40,173 nucleotides of DNA from NCBI GenBank assembly GCA_964370065.1, contig CAYJGK010000016.1, forward strand, positions 1 through 40,173. Reading direction: 5' to 3'. A program made the position numbers and the translations under genes. The notes under the pieces were generated by a model that saw nothing but the letters and a program-made list of their open reading frames with translations, was not told where the DNA came from and made no database searches. The DNA is from CAMQRS01 sp964370065 (GTDB taxonomy: Bacteria > Bacillota_I > Bacilli_A > Erysipelotrichales > Erysipelotrichaceae). Positions 16,569 to 24,391 of the stretch are shown piece by piece. Numbering within the stretch: position 1 is the stretch's first letter; each line of letters starts with the position of its first letter.

Positions 16569-16808
16569 ATGAGTACAAAAGAATCACAAATTATAGAAGT
16601 ATTAGAAAAAATAAGACCTTATTTGCAACGTGATGGTGGAGATGTTGAGTTCTCTAGTTTCGATGAAGAAACTGGTATTGTATATGTGTTTATGCGTGGT
16701 GCCTGTATGGATTGTACAGCACTAGATGATACCCTGAAATTAGGAATTGAGGCCATGCTATTAGAAGAAGTAGAAGGTGTTGTAGAAGTAAAAGTAGCGG
16801 ATTATTAA
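16569..16808 (+). CDS. NifU C-terminal-domain iron-sulfur scaffold (Nfu type)
   Basis: 79 residues, the normal size of a stand-alone Nfu domain such as B. subtilis YutI. The order is an N-terminal helix (IIEVLEKIRPYLQRDGGDVEF), two strands, then the cluster-binding CxxC in RGACMDCTA, a helix, and a final strand (VEGVVEVKVADY). Nfu binds a 4Fe-4S cluster at the dimer interface and delivers it to apo-proteins. AGCGAGGTGG precedes the ATG, and the extended -10 TATGCTATAAT lies immediately upstream. It is a single-gene transcript with its own terminator. Fe-S clients nearby include rlmD, rimO and the radical SAM protein. Confidence 0.93.
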   Translation: MSTKESQIIEVLEKIRPYLQRDGGDVEFSSFDEETGIVYVFMRGACMDCTALDDTLKLGIEAMLLEEVEGVVEVKVADY

Positions 16809-16823
16809 TCGCTACTTTTTTTT
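16791..16823. terminator. Terminator shared by convergent nfu and membrane-protein genes
   Basis: AAAGTAGCG, ten-base loop region that can extend the stem, CGCTACTTT, then further T residues on the plus strand. It overlaps the last codons of both genes. Confidence 0.75.
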
Positions 16824-17336
16824 ATTATATAAAACATATAATGCATAACCGGATTGTATTAGTAATAAAACATGCAATCCAATAAATAAATTCATACAAA
16901 TATGAATTAAATTAAGCACTGCTCCAACACTACTTGCTTGAAATCCAATTAAAAATATAAGTATAATACTAAGCAATCCACCTACATATGTAAAACTTAT
17001 GTTTGCGACATGTATATAATAATGTTTTGTCAGACTTTCTTGTCTAGCTGCAAGTAAATATGACCATAATACAATGACAAGTAAATTAAAATAAGATAGT
17101 TGCGTACACAGTGTATACACTAAGTGCGACAATTCAAATAAACGATAATCTAAATTTTCTAATGCTATTCGTGTTACATATGTATGATTGATGAGTGGAT
17201 GATGTAATAATTCATAAAAAGATTGTATCTCATCAATGTTTAGAATCATAAAAGCAATTTGAATGGGAATGAAACACCCTATTATGACCACACCAAAAAA
17301 AAGTGCATACACATGTTTTGTGTAATCTTTATTCAC
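16812..17336 (-). CDS. Four-helix membrane protein, function unknown
   Basis: 174 residues with four predicted membrane segments at about 11-33, 70-95, 107-128 and 135-165. A hydrophilic loop of some 35 residues joins the first two. No family motif is recognised. It starts with GTG and overlaps the end of trmL by eight bases (GTGAATAA), so it is likely translated by coupling as the last gene of the radical SAM-rdgB-trmL chain. The overlap supports a real gene, although start strength is low (a GGAGAGG sits rather far upstream). Confidence 0.7.
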   Translation of the reverse strand: MNKDYTKHVYALFFGVVIIGCFIPIQIAFMILNIDEIQSFYELLHHPLINHTYVTRIALENLDYRLFELSHLVYTLCTQLSYFNLLVIVLWSYLLAARQESLTKHYYIHVANISFTYVGGLLSIILIFLIGFQASSVGAVLNLIHICMNLFIGLHVLLLIQSGYALYVLYNKKK

Positions 17337-17841
17337 GTGTTAAAAAGTCCTCTCCTTTTATGCATTCATGTTGAACTAGATTTGGATACCCTAATTGTTT
17401 TAATACTTCATACGCAACAATGGCTACACAGTTGCTTAAATTCAAACTACGCGCACTAGCAATCATTGGAATGCGCATGCATTGGTCTAAGTAACCCTGT
17501 AGTAATTCTTTTGGAATACCACTACTCTCTTTTCCAAAAATCAAGTAAATATCGCCTTCGCATTTTGTATAATCATATGTTTCAGGTGGTACATTACCAT
17601 AACGTGTCACAAAATAATAGTGACCACTTGGATTGGCTTGTTTAAAGGCATTAAAATTTGGATAAGTCGTATACACTAATTCATTTCGATAATCCATCCC
17701 TGCTCTTTTTAAATGCTTTTCATCTAATTGAAAACCTAATGGTTCAATTAAATGTAATTGGCAGCCACTTGCCACACAAGTGCGCATGATGTTTCCTGTA
17801 TTTTGTGGTATTTCTGGTTCATATAAAACGATATGTAACAT
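17329..17841 (-). CDS. trmL: tRNA (cytidine/uridine-34 2'-O)-methyltransferase
   Basis: SPOUT-class enzyme that 2'-O-methylates the wobble base of certain tRNA(Leu) species. At 170 residues it is a minimal SPOUT protein without extra domains, like E. coli TrmL/YibK and Bacillus CspR. Visible motifs are the N-terminal LYEPEIPQNTGNIMRTC, then LIFGKESSGIPKELL and IPMIASARSLNLSNCVAIV, which form the trefoil-knot SAM site. It lies two bases after rdgB in a tight chain. A tRNA(Leu) with anticodon TAA, a plausible substrate, is encoded at 31976 in this window. Confidence 0.95.
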   Translation of the reverse strand: MLHIVLYEPEIPQNTGNIMRTCVASGCQLHLIEPLGFQLDEKHLKRAGMDYRNELVYTTYPNFNAFKQANPSGHYYFVTRYGNVPPETYDYTKCEGDIYLIFGKESSGIPKELLQGYLDQCMRIPMIASARSLNLSNCVAIVAYEVLKQLGYPNLVQHECIKGEDFLTRE

Positions 17842-17843
17842 AA

Positions 17844-18425
17844 TTATTGAATCCTTTCTAGCAATAATTTTACTGCCTTTGCACGATGCGAAATACTATT
17901 CTTTTGTTCTTCACTTACATTAGCTAATGTGGTCTTAAATGGTGGATAATAAAAGATTGGGTCATATCCAAAGCCTTTGTTTCCTTCTGGTGCACTGGCA
18001 ATACTACCTATGCATTCCCCTCTTACGATATGCTCTACGCCTACATGATCAATATAAGCCATAGCGCATACATACTGAGCCCCTCTGTCTTGCGCATTTT
18101 TTAATTGTTCAATGATATAATTATTCTTATATTCATAGCTAGTGTTTTCTCCAAGAAAACGAGCAGAATACACCCCCGGCTCCCCATTTAAATGGTTAAT
18201 GCAAATACCTGAATCATCACTGATGACAGCCATATTTAAGTGTTTATACAAAGCTCGTGCTTTGATTAATGCATTTTCTTCAAAAGTAGTACCCGTTTCT
18301 TCAATACCCAAATCGTCTTGTATATCAAACAAACTTTTTACACAATAACCAAGTGGCTCTAATATTTGTTTGAACTCACTGACCTTATCTGCATTTTTAG
18401 TTGCAATAACAATTTCTTTACTCAT
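17844..18425 (-). CDS. rdgB: XTP/dITP pyrophosphatase
   Basis: Cleans the nucleotide pool by hydrolysing dITP, XTP and related non-canonical nucleotides to monophosphates (RdgB/HAM1 family). 193 residues from the ATG at 18425. A longer ORF reaches 18488, but MSKEIVIATKNADK is the family N-terminus and GGAG precedes it. Motifs: IATKNADKVSEF (substrate loop), VISDDSGICINHLNGEPGVYSARF (metal-binding Asp), and GFGYDPIFY and ISHRAKAV near the C-terminus. It overlaps the upstream radical SAM gene by eight bases (ATGAGTAA). Functionally it partners with the deoxyinosine glycosylase at 28475 in preventing hypoxanthine in DNA. Confidence 0.96.
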   Translation of the reverse strand: MSKEIVIATKNADKVSEFKQILEPLGYCVKSLFDIQDDLGIEETGTTFEENALIKARALYKHLNMAVISDDSGICINHLNGEPGVYSARFLGENTSYEYKNNYIIEQLKNAQDRGAQYVCAMAYIDHVGVEHIVRGECIGSIASAPEGNKGFGYDPIFYYPPFKTTLANVSEEQKNSISHRAKAVKLLLERIQ

Positions 18426-20070
18426 ATAGTTTAATTTCTCCTTTATATACAATATAACGTGTTGGTAGATTTTGACCTTTGTATACACAAACTAAATCTA
18501 CTATTTGTTCATTATAAAAAATTTTATCAATAGCTAAAGAATGATGCATACCATATTGATCAACTAGTTGCGCATTAAACATCATTTTAGCGATTGCTTT
18601 TCTTTCTTCTATAGTATACCATTCTTCTCCAAATCGTTTCACTTTGTTTTTAAATAAATGATAGTAATCAATATTTAAAATAGCATCTACTAACATGGAT
18701 TTTTGATGAATCACTTGTTTCAATGCGATAAAAATATCTTTTAATTGGTAGTGAGGCTGTTGTTGCAATACCATCCCTACTGCACTAAATAATGAAAATG
18801 CATCACTATATAATCCCTGTTCTAACAAGACATCAATACTCGTTTGACAACGGCCATGATTATACAGTTTTTCTACTGCATAGGCACATGCATTAATTTG
18901 AACCATTTCCTCATGGGTTAACCATTTTGTTGCTGTTACATCATATGGTGGGTGTGCATTGTATTTAAATCCATAGGCGTCTTGCATTTGTTTAAGTGCA
19001 GTTCCTTTTAGTAATTTTAAAATACCTAATTGTATTTCACTTGTATGCAAATCAAATAATGTATTAAATGAGTGCTTAAATTGTTCATAACTCTCATATG
19101 GTAAACCAGCTATTAAATCCGTATGCATAACAATTCCTGCTTTTTGTAGACGTTTTAAGACTTCAATTAACCGTTCATTATTTTGAATTCGTTTAACAGC
19201 ACGTAAAGTTGGTGCATGAAAGGATTGAATACCAATTTCAAATCTAAATCTAGACTTATCAGCTTCTTCTTCAAAGAAAACTAGTAATTCTTCACTTAAT
19301 GTTTCTGCTACCATTTCAAATTGAAAAATTTGATTTTGGCAATGTTCATTCATATAGCGCGCTATCTTTAATGCTCGTTTAGGTTGCACATTAAAGGTAC
19401 GATCTAGTAGTTTGACTGTTTTAATAGAAGATTGACTAATTTGTTTTAGTTGCGCAAAAATATAGTCTTCACTAAACATTCTCACTTTGGATTCACTACT
19501 ACTTAAACAATATTGGCAATCGTAAGGACAGCCTCTACTCGTTTCAAAGTAGAAGTATCGCTTATCCATTTCTGCTTTATCAATGTCTAAAAAGTAAGGA
19601 CTAGGCAATTGCTCAATTGTCGTTAAGTCACATTGAATCACTTGTTGATTCGGATATGATTTTGTATAGATACCTGCTATTTCATAATTTTCTTTTGCCT
19701 CTAGCATAGCTATGTATTCATAAAATGAAGTTTCTGCTTCCCCTAAACAAATAGCATCTACTCCTTGGTTGATTAAATCAAATGATTCGTAAGTCACTTC
19801 AGGCCCACCAATGACAATATGTGCATTACTTTGTTGCTTCACTTTTTGTATAATTTGCATCGTTTCTTCAATATTCCAAATATACACACTAAAAGCAATG
19901 ACATCACTTTCGCTTTGTATGAGTTGTTGTACAACTTCATCGATACTATGCTTAATTGTAAACTCTTTAATTCGAGCAGTATGTTTTTGGGAATTGGCTA
20001 CATATAGCCAACGTAATGCTAAATTTTTATGAATATACTTACAGTTTAATGTTGTGAATAATATGTTCAT
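18418..20070 (-). CDS. B12-binding-domain radical SAM protein with DUF4080 C-terminus
   Basis: 550 residues. The N-terminal Rossmann-like B12-binding domain (about 1-140, with IVIGGPEVTYES) is followed by a radical SAM core. The 4Fe-4S motif CPYDCQYC is near residue 181 and strands such as FEIGIQSFHAPTLRAVKR and HTDLIAGLPYESYEQF lie downstream. The C-terminal 200 residues match the DUF4080 region usually found in these proteins. No substrate has been established for this family as far as I know. Start ATG at 20070 follows AGAAGGTG. It is the first gene of a four-gene overlapping chain with rdgB, trmL and a membrane protein. The B12 domain lacks the classical DxHxxG base-off motif at the usual place. 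Confidence 0.88.
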   Translation of the reverse strand: MNILFTTLNCKYIHKNLALRWLYVANSQKHTARIKEFTIKHSIDEVVQQLIQSESDVIAFSVYIWNIEETMQIIQKVKQQSNAHIVIGGPEVTYESFDLINQGVDAICLGEAETSFYEYIAMLEAKENYEIAGIYTKSYPNQQVIQCDLTTIEQLPSPYFLDIDKAEMDKRYFYFETSRGCPYDCQYCLSSSESKVRMFSEDYIFAQLKQISQSSIKTVKLLDRTFNVQPKRALKIARYMNEHCQNQIFQFEMVAETLSEELLVFFEEEADKSRFRFEIGIQSFHAPTLRAVKRIQNNERLIEVLKRLQKAGIVMHTDLIAGLPYESYEQFKHSFNTLFDLHTSEIQLGILKLLKGTALKQMQDAYGFKYNAHPPYDVTATKWLTHEEMVQINACAYAVEKLYNHGRCQTSIDVLLEQGLYSDAFSLFSAVGMVLQQQPHYQLKDIFIALKQVIHQKSMLVDAILNIDYYHLFKNKVKRFGEEWYTIEERKAIAKMMFNAQLVDQYGMHHSLAIDKIFYNEQIVDLVCVYKGQNLPTRYIVYKGEIKLYE

Positions 20071-20151
20071 AGGTCACCTTCTTTGCCTTACCATTCTACC
20101 AAATTTTTCCCTTCATTACTAGATTTATGATATGATAATAACGGTGATAAA

Positions 20152-20955
20152 ATGATACATACAGTAATTAAAGAAATATTTCATACAACAACATACGGCT
20201 TTACTCCTCTACATAAAGGTCTTACCAATAAAAACTATTTATTAACTATCCAAGATAAGCAATACGTAGTCCGTATTCCTTATCCAGAACAAGCGATTAT
20301 GAATCGTAAACAAGAAGAACAAGTTATGCAACATGTAAAATGTTTAGATAGTGAAACAGTATATTTTAATGCCGATACAGGAGTTAAAATAAGTGTTTAT
20401 ATACCAGATGCACTTGATTATGAAGAATGTCTAGAACACGATAAAATAGAACGATGTGCTACCTTAATGCGTACCTTACATCAATTAGAAAATGTCGACT
20501 TTTCATTTAATAGTGTAGACAAATTACGCCTTTATCAAAGTCATGTAACACAACCATTTTTTGATTTATCTCCTTATGAAGAGGTGATTAGACATATTGC
20601 ACAAAAAGAATATAAACCGTGTTTGTGTCATAATGACTTTGTGCACGGTAATATCTTATACACCAAACAACGTGATTATTTGATTGACTATGAATATGCA
20701 GCTAGCAATGATCCATTATTTGATGTTATTTCTTTTTTAGGAGAAAATCAAATCTTTGATAACACTTTACGTGAACGCTTTTATCAAGCTTACTTTCAAG
20801 AACAAAGTATACCTTATGAGCAATTAGAAAAGATGGAGACTTTTCAAAATGTATTATGGTGCAATTGGGCAATGATGATGTATGAACAAAGAAAAGAGGA
20901 AGTTTATTATCAAATTGCACAAGATAAATACAATGCATTAACAAGGAAAGAATGA
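20152..20955 (+). CDS. Choline kinase / aminoglycoside phosphotransferase-like kinase (LicA-type)
   Basis: 267 residues with an APH/choline-kinase fold. The N-lobe has GLTNKNYLLTIQDKQYVVRI, with the ATP-site Lys replaced within a VVRIP motif as in LicA-type choline kinases. The catalytic Brenner motif is CHNDFVHGNIL, and the metal-binding DxE follows in LIDYEYAASNDPLFDV. These are characteristic of choline/ethanolamine kinases. The start ATG at 20152 follows GGTGAT, with a TATGATAAT-like -10 just upstream. It is alone between divergent and convergent neighbours. No choline transporter or phosphocholine cytidylyltransferase is in the window, so the substrate remains inferred. Confidence 0.8.
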   Translation: MIHTVIKEIFHTTTYGFTPLHKGLTNKNYLLTIQDKQYVVRIPYPEQAIMNRKQEEQVMQHVKCLDSETVYFNADTGVKISVYIPDALDYEECLEHDKIERCATLMRTLHQLENVDFSFNSVDKLRLYQSHVTQPFFDLSPYEEVIRHIAQKEYKPCLCHNDFVHGNILYTKQRDYLIDYEYAASNDPLFDVISFLGENQIFDNTLRERFYQAYFQEQSIPYEQLEKMETFQNVLWCNWAMMMYEQRKEEVYYQIAQDKYNALTRKE

Positions 20956-21047
20956 CACTCTTTGTTATGTGGCTCTCTATTATCTGACAAGCGTCGGATT
21001 ATGAATGTGATAAGTAAAACAGATTTTTGTATAGAGAAGTGCATTGG

Positions 21048-21079
21048 TAAAAAAAACACGACAAATTTTGTCGTGTTTT
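21048..21079 (-). terminator. Rho-independent terminator of the infC-rpmI-rplT operon
   Basis: Minus strand AAAACACGACA, loop, TGTCGTGTTTT followed by more T residues. The 90 bases between this hairpin and the kinase gene contain a weak stem (TCTGAC, AAGC, GTCGGA at about 20984-20999) and nothing else I recognise. Confidence 0.88.
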
Positions 21080-21088
21080 AATTTAGTC

Positions 21089-21589
21089 TTATGCTAAAGC
21101 TTCAATTAATTCAGCTTTTTTCATCGTTGAGTAACCTGAAATGTTTTTTTCTTTAGCCATTTCACGTAATTCAGCAACTTTTAATGAATCTAAGTTACAA
21201 ATACTTTCTACTACTGGAGTAGCAACTGGTCCATTTGCTAAAGCAGCTTTTGCAGCTTCACAAATTGCAGTGAATCCTTTTTCATCATGGATAGCCATTT
21301 CACTTAACATTTTACGGTTAATTGTGATATTAGCATATTTTAATCCACATGTTAATCTTGAGTAGCTTAATCCATTTAATCTAGCTCCTGCATTAATACG
21401 TGCAATCCATAATTTACGCATTTCACGTTTTACGTTTCTTCTATCTCTGTAAGCATATTTTAATGAATGCATTACTTGTTCGTTAGCAGTACGGTAAATC
21501 GTGTGTTTTGATCCGAAATATCCTTTTGCTAATTTAATAATTTTTTTTCTTCTAGCGCGTGTTACTTTACTATTTTTTACTCTTGGCAT
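21089..21589 (-). CDS. rplT: Ribosomal protein L20 with C-terminal Rho_N-like extension
   Basis: L20 binds 23S rRNA early in 50S assembly and represses its own operon. The first ~117 residues are a complete, standard L20 (MPRVKNSKVTRARRKKIIKL, then YAYRDRRNVKREMRKLWIAR and INAGARLNGLSYS). The protein runs to 166 residues. After a linker (GPVATPVVESICNL) the last 35 residues read as a Rho_N/SAP-like helix-turn-helix module (LKVAELREMAKEKNISGYST, then KKAELIEAL). Typical bacterial L20 stops near residue 118, so this is an added domain. AGGAGG precedes the ATG. It is the third gene of the operon, 22 bases after rpmI. Confidence 0.96.
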   Translation of the reverse strand: MPRVKNSKVTRARRKKIIKLAKGYFGSKHTIYRTANEQVMHSLKYAYRDRRNVKREMRKLWIARINAGARLNGLSYSRLTCGLKYANITINRKMLSEMAIHDEKGFTAICEAAKAALANGPVATPVVESICNLDSLKVAELREMAKEKNISGYSTMKKAELIEALA

Positions 21590-21611
21590 GTTTAAATCCT
21601 CCTATTTCCTA

Positions 21612-21806
21612 CTACTTAGCTAACATGAATTTGATACGTTTGTAATCTGAATTGTTAACTAAACTAGCTTTCGCTAAATGTCTTCTTTGTTTTTTAGTTT
21701 TTCCGTGGAATCTATGAGAAGTATAAGCACGTCCTCTTTTTAATTTCCCTGAACCTGTTTTCTTTACACGTTTTGCAAGCCCTTTGTGTGTTTTCATTTT
21801 TGGCAT
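21612..21806 (-). CDS. rpmI: Ribosomal protein L35
   Basis: 64-residue, highly basic 50S protein of normal length. Conserved features are MPKMKTHKGLAKRVKKTGSG, RGRAYTSHRFHGKTKKQRR and the C-terminal YKRIKFMLA. AGGAGG lies just before the ATG. It sits between infC and rplT, the invariant order in Firmicutes. Confidence 0.98.
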   Translation of the reverse strand: MPKMKTHKGLAKRVKKTGSGKLKRGRAYTSHRFHGKTKKQRRHLAKASLVNNSDYKRIKFMLAK

Positions 21807-21825
21807 AATTTATTCCTCCTAATTA

Positions 21826-22362
21826 CTACTTTTTCTTCGGTGCTAATACACAAGACATCGTATTTCCTTCTAATGATGCCTTTTTCTCTGTCATAGCAAT
21901 ATCACTGATTTGCTCTACAAAGTCATTCATCACTTTCTTACCAACATCAACTCTTGTTATTAAACGACCGCGGAAACGCATATCCACTTTCACTTTCATT
22001 CCAGTTTCAATCCATTTTCTTGCTTGTTTTAATTTTGTTTCAAAATCATGTTTGTCAATATTTGGTGGCAAACGCAACCCTTTTAATTCAACAACATGTT
22101 GTTTACGTTTCGCTTCTTTATCTTTTTTTTGTTGTTCAAAGCGGAACTTTCCGTAATCTACAATTTTACAAACTGGAGTTTGTGCTTTTGGAGCTACACA
22201 TAATAAATCTAGCTCTTGTGCATAGGCATGTCTTAATGCCTCATCACGAGTTTTCACTCCTAATTGATCACCGTTTGCATCGATTACCAATACTTCTTTA
22301 AAACGAATTTTTTCATTTACTAAATCATCATTAACGTTGTTTGGAACTACTTTTCTGATAAT
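21826..22362 (-). CDS. infC: Translation initiation factor IF-3, probable AUU start
   Basis: IF-3 binds the 30S subunit and checks start-codon pairing. About 178 residues: the N-domain has VNDDLVNEKIRFKEVLVIDA and the linker FRFEQQKKDKEAKRK, and the C-domain ends with MTEKKASLEGNTMSCVLAP. The only ATG (22383) lies upstream of the AGGAGGTGG ribosome binding site and cannot be the true start. Downstream in frame are ATT (22362) and ATC (22359). ATT with four to five bases of spacing matches the well-known AUU start used by infC elsewhere, which lets IF-3 limit its own translation; ATC cannot be excluded. An attenuator leader precedes the gene. Confidence 0.95.
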   Translation of the reverse strand: MIRKVVPNNVNDDLVNEKIRFKEVLVIDANGDQLGVKTRDEALRHAYAQELDLLCVAPKAQTPVCKIVDYGKFRFEQQKKDKEAKRKQHVVELKGLRLPPNIDKHDFETKLKQARKWIETGMKVKVDMRFRGRLITRVDVGKKVMNDFVEQISDIAMTEKKASLEGNTMSCVLAPKKK

Positions 22363-22516
22363 AGCCACCTCCTGTATAAGCATATAAAAAGTGAGTCAAA
22401 CAAAAAGTTGGCCCACTGTGTTACACTATTTTCATCATTTTTGATGTAGCGTGATACCTTTGTCTTGAGACAGCAGGTGAGAAGTGGCACTTCTTCTTTC
22501 TACTTACTTTTCTTGC
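22363..22516 (-). ncRNA. infC leader RNA (L20-leader-type attenuator)
   Basis: About 150 untranslated bases separate the promoter from infC. The RNA contains several pairing segments and ends with a terminator-like hairpin at 22390-22417 (minus strand AGTGGGCCAA, loop, TTTGACTCACT) followed by TTTTT, just before the infC ribosome binding site. In Firmicutes the infC-rpmI-rplT operon is controlled by L20 binding to such a leader (Rfam L20_leader) and causing premature termination. Location, length and the terminal hairpin fit that class; I could not check against the covariance model. Confidence 0.7.
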
Positions 22517-22522
22517 TCATAT

Positions 22523-22551
22523 ATAATACAACTGTATCTCTAATAAGTCAA
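22523..22551 (-). promoter_or_regulatory. Sigma-A-type promoter of the infC operon
   Basis: Minus strand -35 TTGACT, 17-base spacer, -10 TATTAT. This is close to consensus and positioned to start the leader RNA near 22516. Confidence 0.8.
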
Positions 22552-22563
22552 GCGATATTTAAA

Positions 22564-22815
22564 TTATTTCAACAATGATTCAGGATGGTATATTTGAGAA
22601 TCATTTTCATCTTGTACAAGATACATATACTTACTTTTTAAGTACTCTTTTATTAATACTAACGCCTGCTTTTGATCCGTTTCATTTTGACTTTCAATAC
22701 GTATTCCACTACATGAACAGCCGCCGACTAAAGTAATTTTTGTTGATAATTTATGCTGTACACATACACTTCTAATATCTCCTAGCATTCCGAAATGAAT
22801 AACGCATGCTTCCAT
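22564..22815 (-). CDS. Small cysteine-containing protein, function unknown
   Basis: 83 residues with a strong ribosome binding site (GGGAGGTG) before ATG. It has an alternating pattern of strands and helices. Four cysteines occur, including a close pair in VGGCSCSGIRIES, which could bind metal or form a disulfide, and a charged C-terminal half (LVQDENDSQIYHPESLL). I do not recognise a family. It lies on the same strand just upstream of the infC promoter, with no terminator obvious in between, so it may read into the infC leader. Confidence 0.6.
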   Translation of the reverse strand: MEACVIHFGMLGDIRSVCVQHKLSTKITLVGGCSCSGIRIESQNETDQKQALVLIKEYLKSKYMYLVQDENDSQIYHPESLLK

Positions 22816-22916
22816 AAAAACACCTCCCTCTATCTACTTACAATACTACGCTAAAATCTTTTCTTTTTCAACAAATTAGAGAAAATCATCTAGTTTTAAA
22901 AACTATATTGTCTTGT

Positions 22917-22925
22917 TGTTATAAT
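22917..22925 (+). promoter_or_regulatory. Extended -10 promoter for degV
   Basis: TGTTATAAT, a TGn-extended perfect -10, about 35 bases before the degV start. No convincing -35 is seen. Confidence 0.5.
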
Positions 22926-22959
22926 TATGTTAATATTACAAAGGAAACGAGGTTTTATT

Positions 22960-23814
22960 ATGAAAAATTATTTAATTGTGACAGATAGTACAAGTGCTTT
23001 TACATTAGAAGAAGCCAAACAACTACAAATTGAAATGATTCCTCTTACTTTAATAGTAGAGGGTATACCCTATTTAGATAATATCGAAATGGACAATATT
23101 GGTTTATACAATGAAATCAGAAAAGGAAATATACCCACGACTTCTCAGCCGAGCATTGGTTTATTAGAGGAATTAATGCAAGAATGGAAAGCAAAACAAT
23201 ATGATGCAATCTTGCTGTTTACTGTTTCTTCTGGATTATCAGGTACTTACTCTGCTTTATTGTCTGCAAAGGAGCAAGTCGGAATAGATGAATTAATCAT
23301 TGTAGATACACGCACAGTGGGTGCTTCTATGAAAGATATTGCTATGCAAGCCAAGATTATGGCAGATGCACAATGTAGTGTTGAAGAAATATTAGCGATG
23401 GCTCATACAAAAATGAACCATACATTTTCTTTTTTGTATCCAAAAGACTTTGTGCAACTTAAAAAAGGGGGAAGAGTTACTCCAGCAGCTGCTAACATTG
23501 CCAATTTATTAAAAATAAAACCTTTACTCTATTTAGCTGATCAAGGTCGCTGTGTTGATAAATTTTCATTAGCAAGAACGAATAAAAAAATCATTGATAC
23601 TATGATTGCTGAATTTAAGAAACAAAATATTACAGCTGCTCAATACAAATTTTATATATTAGAAGCAGATACTTTAGACAATGCATACTTAGTCGAAAGT
23701 GAATTAAAAAAACACTTTGATAATATAGAATGTGAAATCATTGCACTACCTGCTGTATTAACTTGTCAGGGTGGATTAGGTTGCTTAGCTGTCCAAACTG
23801 TTTATAAGGTATAA
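22960..23814 (+). CDS. DegV family fatty-acid-binding protein (FakB-like)
   Basis: DegV proteins bind a fatty acid in a closed pocket; several act as FakB, presenting exogenous fatty acids to the kinase FakA. 284 residues. Motifs: VTDSTSAF at the N-terminus, TSQPSIGLLEEL, the phosphate-site loop FTVSSGLSGTYSAL, and LKKGGRVTPAAANIANLLKI with KPLL. I take the ATG at 22960 (MKNYLIVTDS) after ACGAGG, not the upstream TTA/ATG extension from 22927, since it gives the normal N-terminus. It is followed directly by a DUF1836 gene, probably on the same transcript. No fakA is in the window. Confidence 0.9.
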   Translation: MKNYLIVTDSTSAFTLEEAKQLQIEMIPLTLIVEGIPYLDNIEMDNIGLYNEIRKGNIPTTSQPSIGLLEELMQEWKAKQYDAILLFTVSSGLSGTYSALLSAKEQVGIDELIIVDTRTVGASMKDIAMQAKIMADAQCSVEEILAMAHTKMNHTFSFLYPKDFVQLKKGGRVTPAAANIANLLKIKPLLYLADQGRCVDKFSLARTNKKIIDTMIAEFKKQNITAAQYKFYILEADTLDNAYLVESELKKHFDNIECEIIALPAVLTCQGGLGCLAVQTVYKV

Positions 23815-23818
23815 CTTG

Positions 23819-24355
23819 ATGCAACAAAAATTAAATTTATGGGCACAAGATTTAAATGAAGTATCATTACCAGCATGGGAGAATTTACCAACTATTGATT
23901 TATACAGTGAGCAACTGATTCAATATATACGAAAACTTCTATGGTTCATGGATAGTGATGAAGAACCTGTTATTACAAAGGCTATGATTAACAATTATGT
24001 TAAGAACGGTATTATTCCTAAACCAGAAAAGAAAAAATATACACGCGTGCATTTAGCACACTTGATTGCTATTTCCACATTGAAACAAGTACTAACAATT
24101 CCACAAATCAATGCAGGAATTGTGTATCAAAGTCGTGTATCAAAACCAAAAGGTGCATATAATTTATTTTGCGAAGAAATGAATAGTGCATTTAAAAACT
24201 TAATCTACCAAATTAACGACGAAGATAATCACATCCCAATTCATGAATATTCACACGGAAGAAAAGCTATGCGATTTGCTGCCAATGCCTTCGCATATAA
24301 AATGATAGCTGCAAAAATAGTAGAAATCCGATTACAATTAGACGGAAACGACTGA
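23819..24355 (+). CDS. DUF1836 protein, MerR-like helix-turn-helix
   Basis: 178 residues. The central region (ITKAMINNYVKNGIIPKPEK, then YTRVHLAHLIAISTLKQVL) matches DUF1836, whose fold resembles the MerR DNA-binding domain (helix-turn-helix with a wing and the 'NY.k.G.I..P' pattern). These proteins are likely transcription regulators but lack a known ligand. The start ATG is four bases after the degV stop and follows AAGG, so the pair is almost certainly co-transcribed. The short distance suggests a regulatory link with DegV, which I cannot establish from sequence. It ends with TGA. Confidence 0.85.
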   Translation: MQQKLNLWAQDLNEVSLPAWENLPTIDLYSEQLIQYIRKLLWFMDSDEEPVITKAMINNYVKNGIIPKPEKKKYTRVHLAHLIAISTLKQVLTIPQINAGIVYQSRVSKPKGAYNLFCEEMNSAFKNLIYQINDEDNHIPIHEYSHGRKAMRFAANAFAYKMIAAKIVEIRLQLDGND

Positions 24356-24360
24356 AAAGA

Positions 24361-24391
24361 AAGCAACAATTTAAATTAATTGTTGCTTTTT
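24361..24391. terminator. Terminator between convergent DUF1836 and phosphodiesterase genes
   Basis: AAGCAACAAT, eight-base loop, ATTGTTGCTT then TTT. It overlaps the stop of the minus-strand gene. Confidence 0.82.

Noticed and set aside
21954..22301. 115-codon plus-strand ORF across infC
   Set aside because: It is antisense to the conserved IF-3 coding sequence, has no ribosome binding site, and its amino acid composition (Leu/Phe/His-rich) is that of a reverse-strand shadow.
22383..22383. ATG at 22383 as infC start
   Set aside because: It lies upstream of the AGGAGGTGG ribosome binding site and has none of its own, and it would add residues not usual for IF-3.
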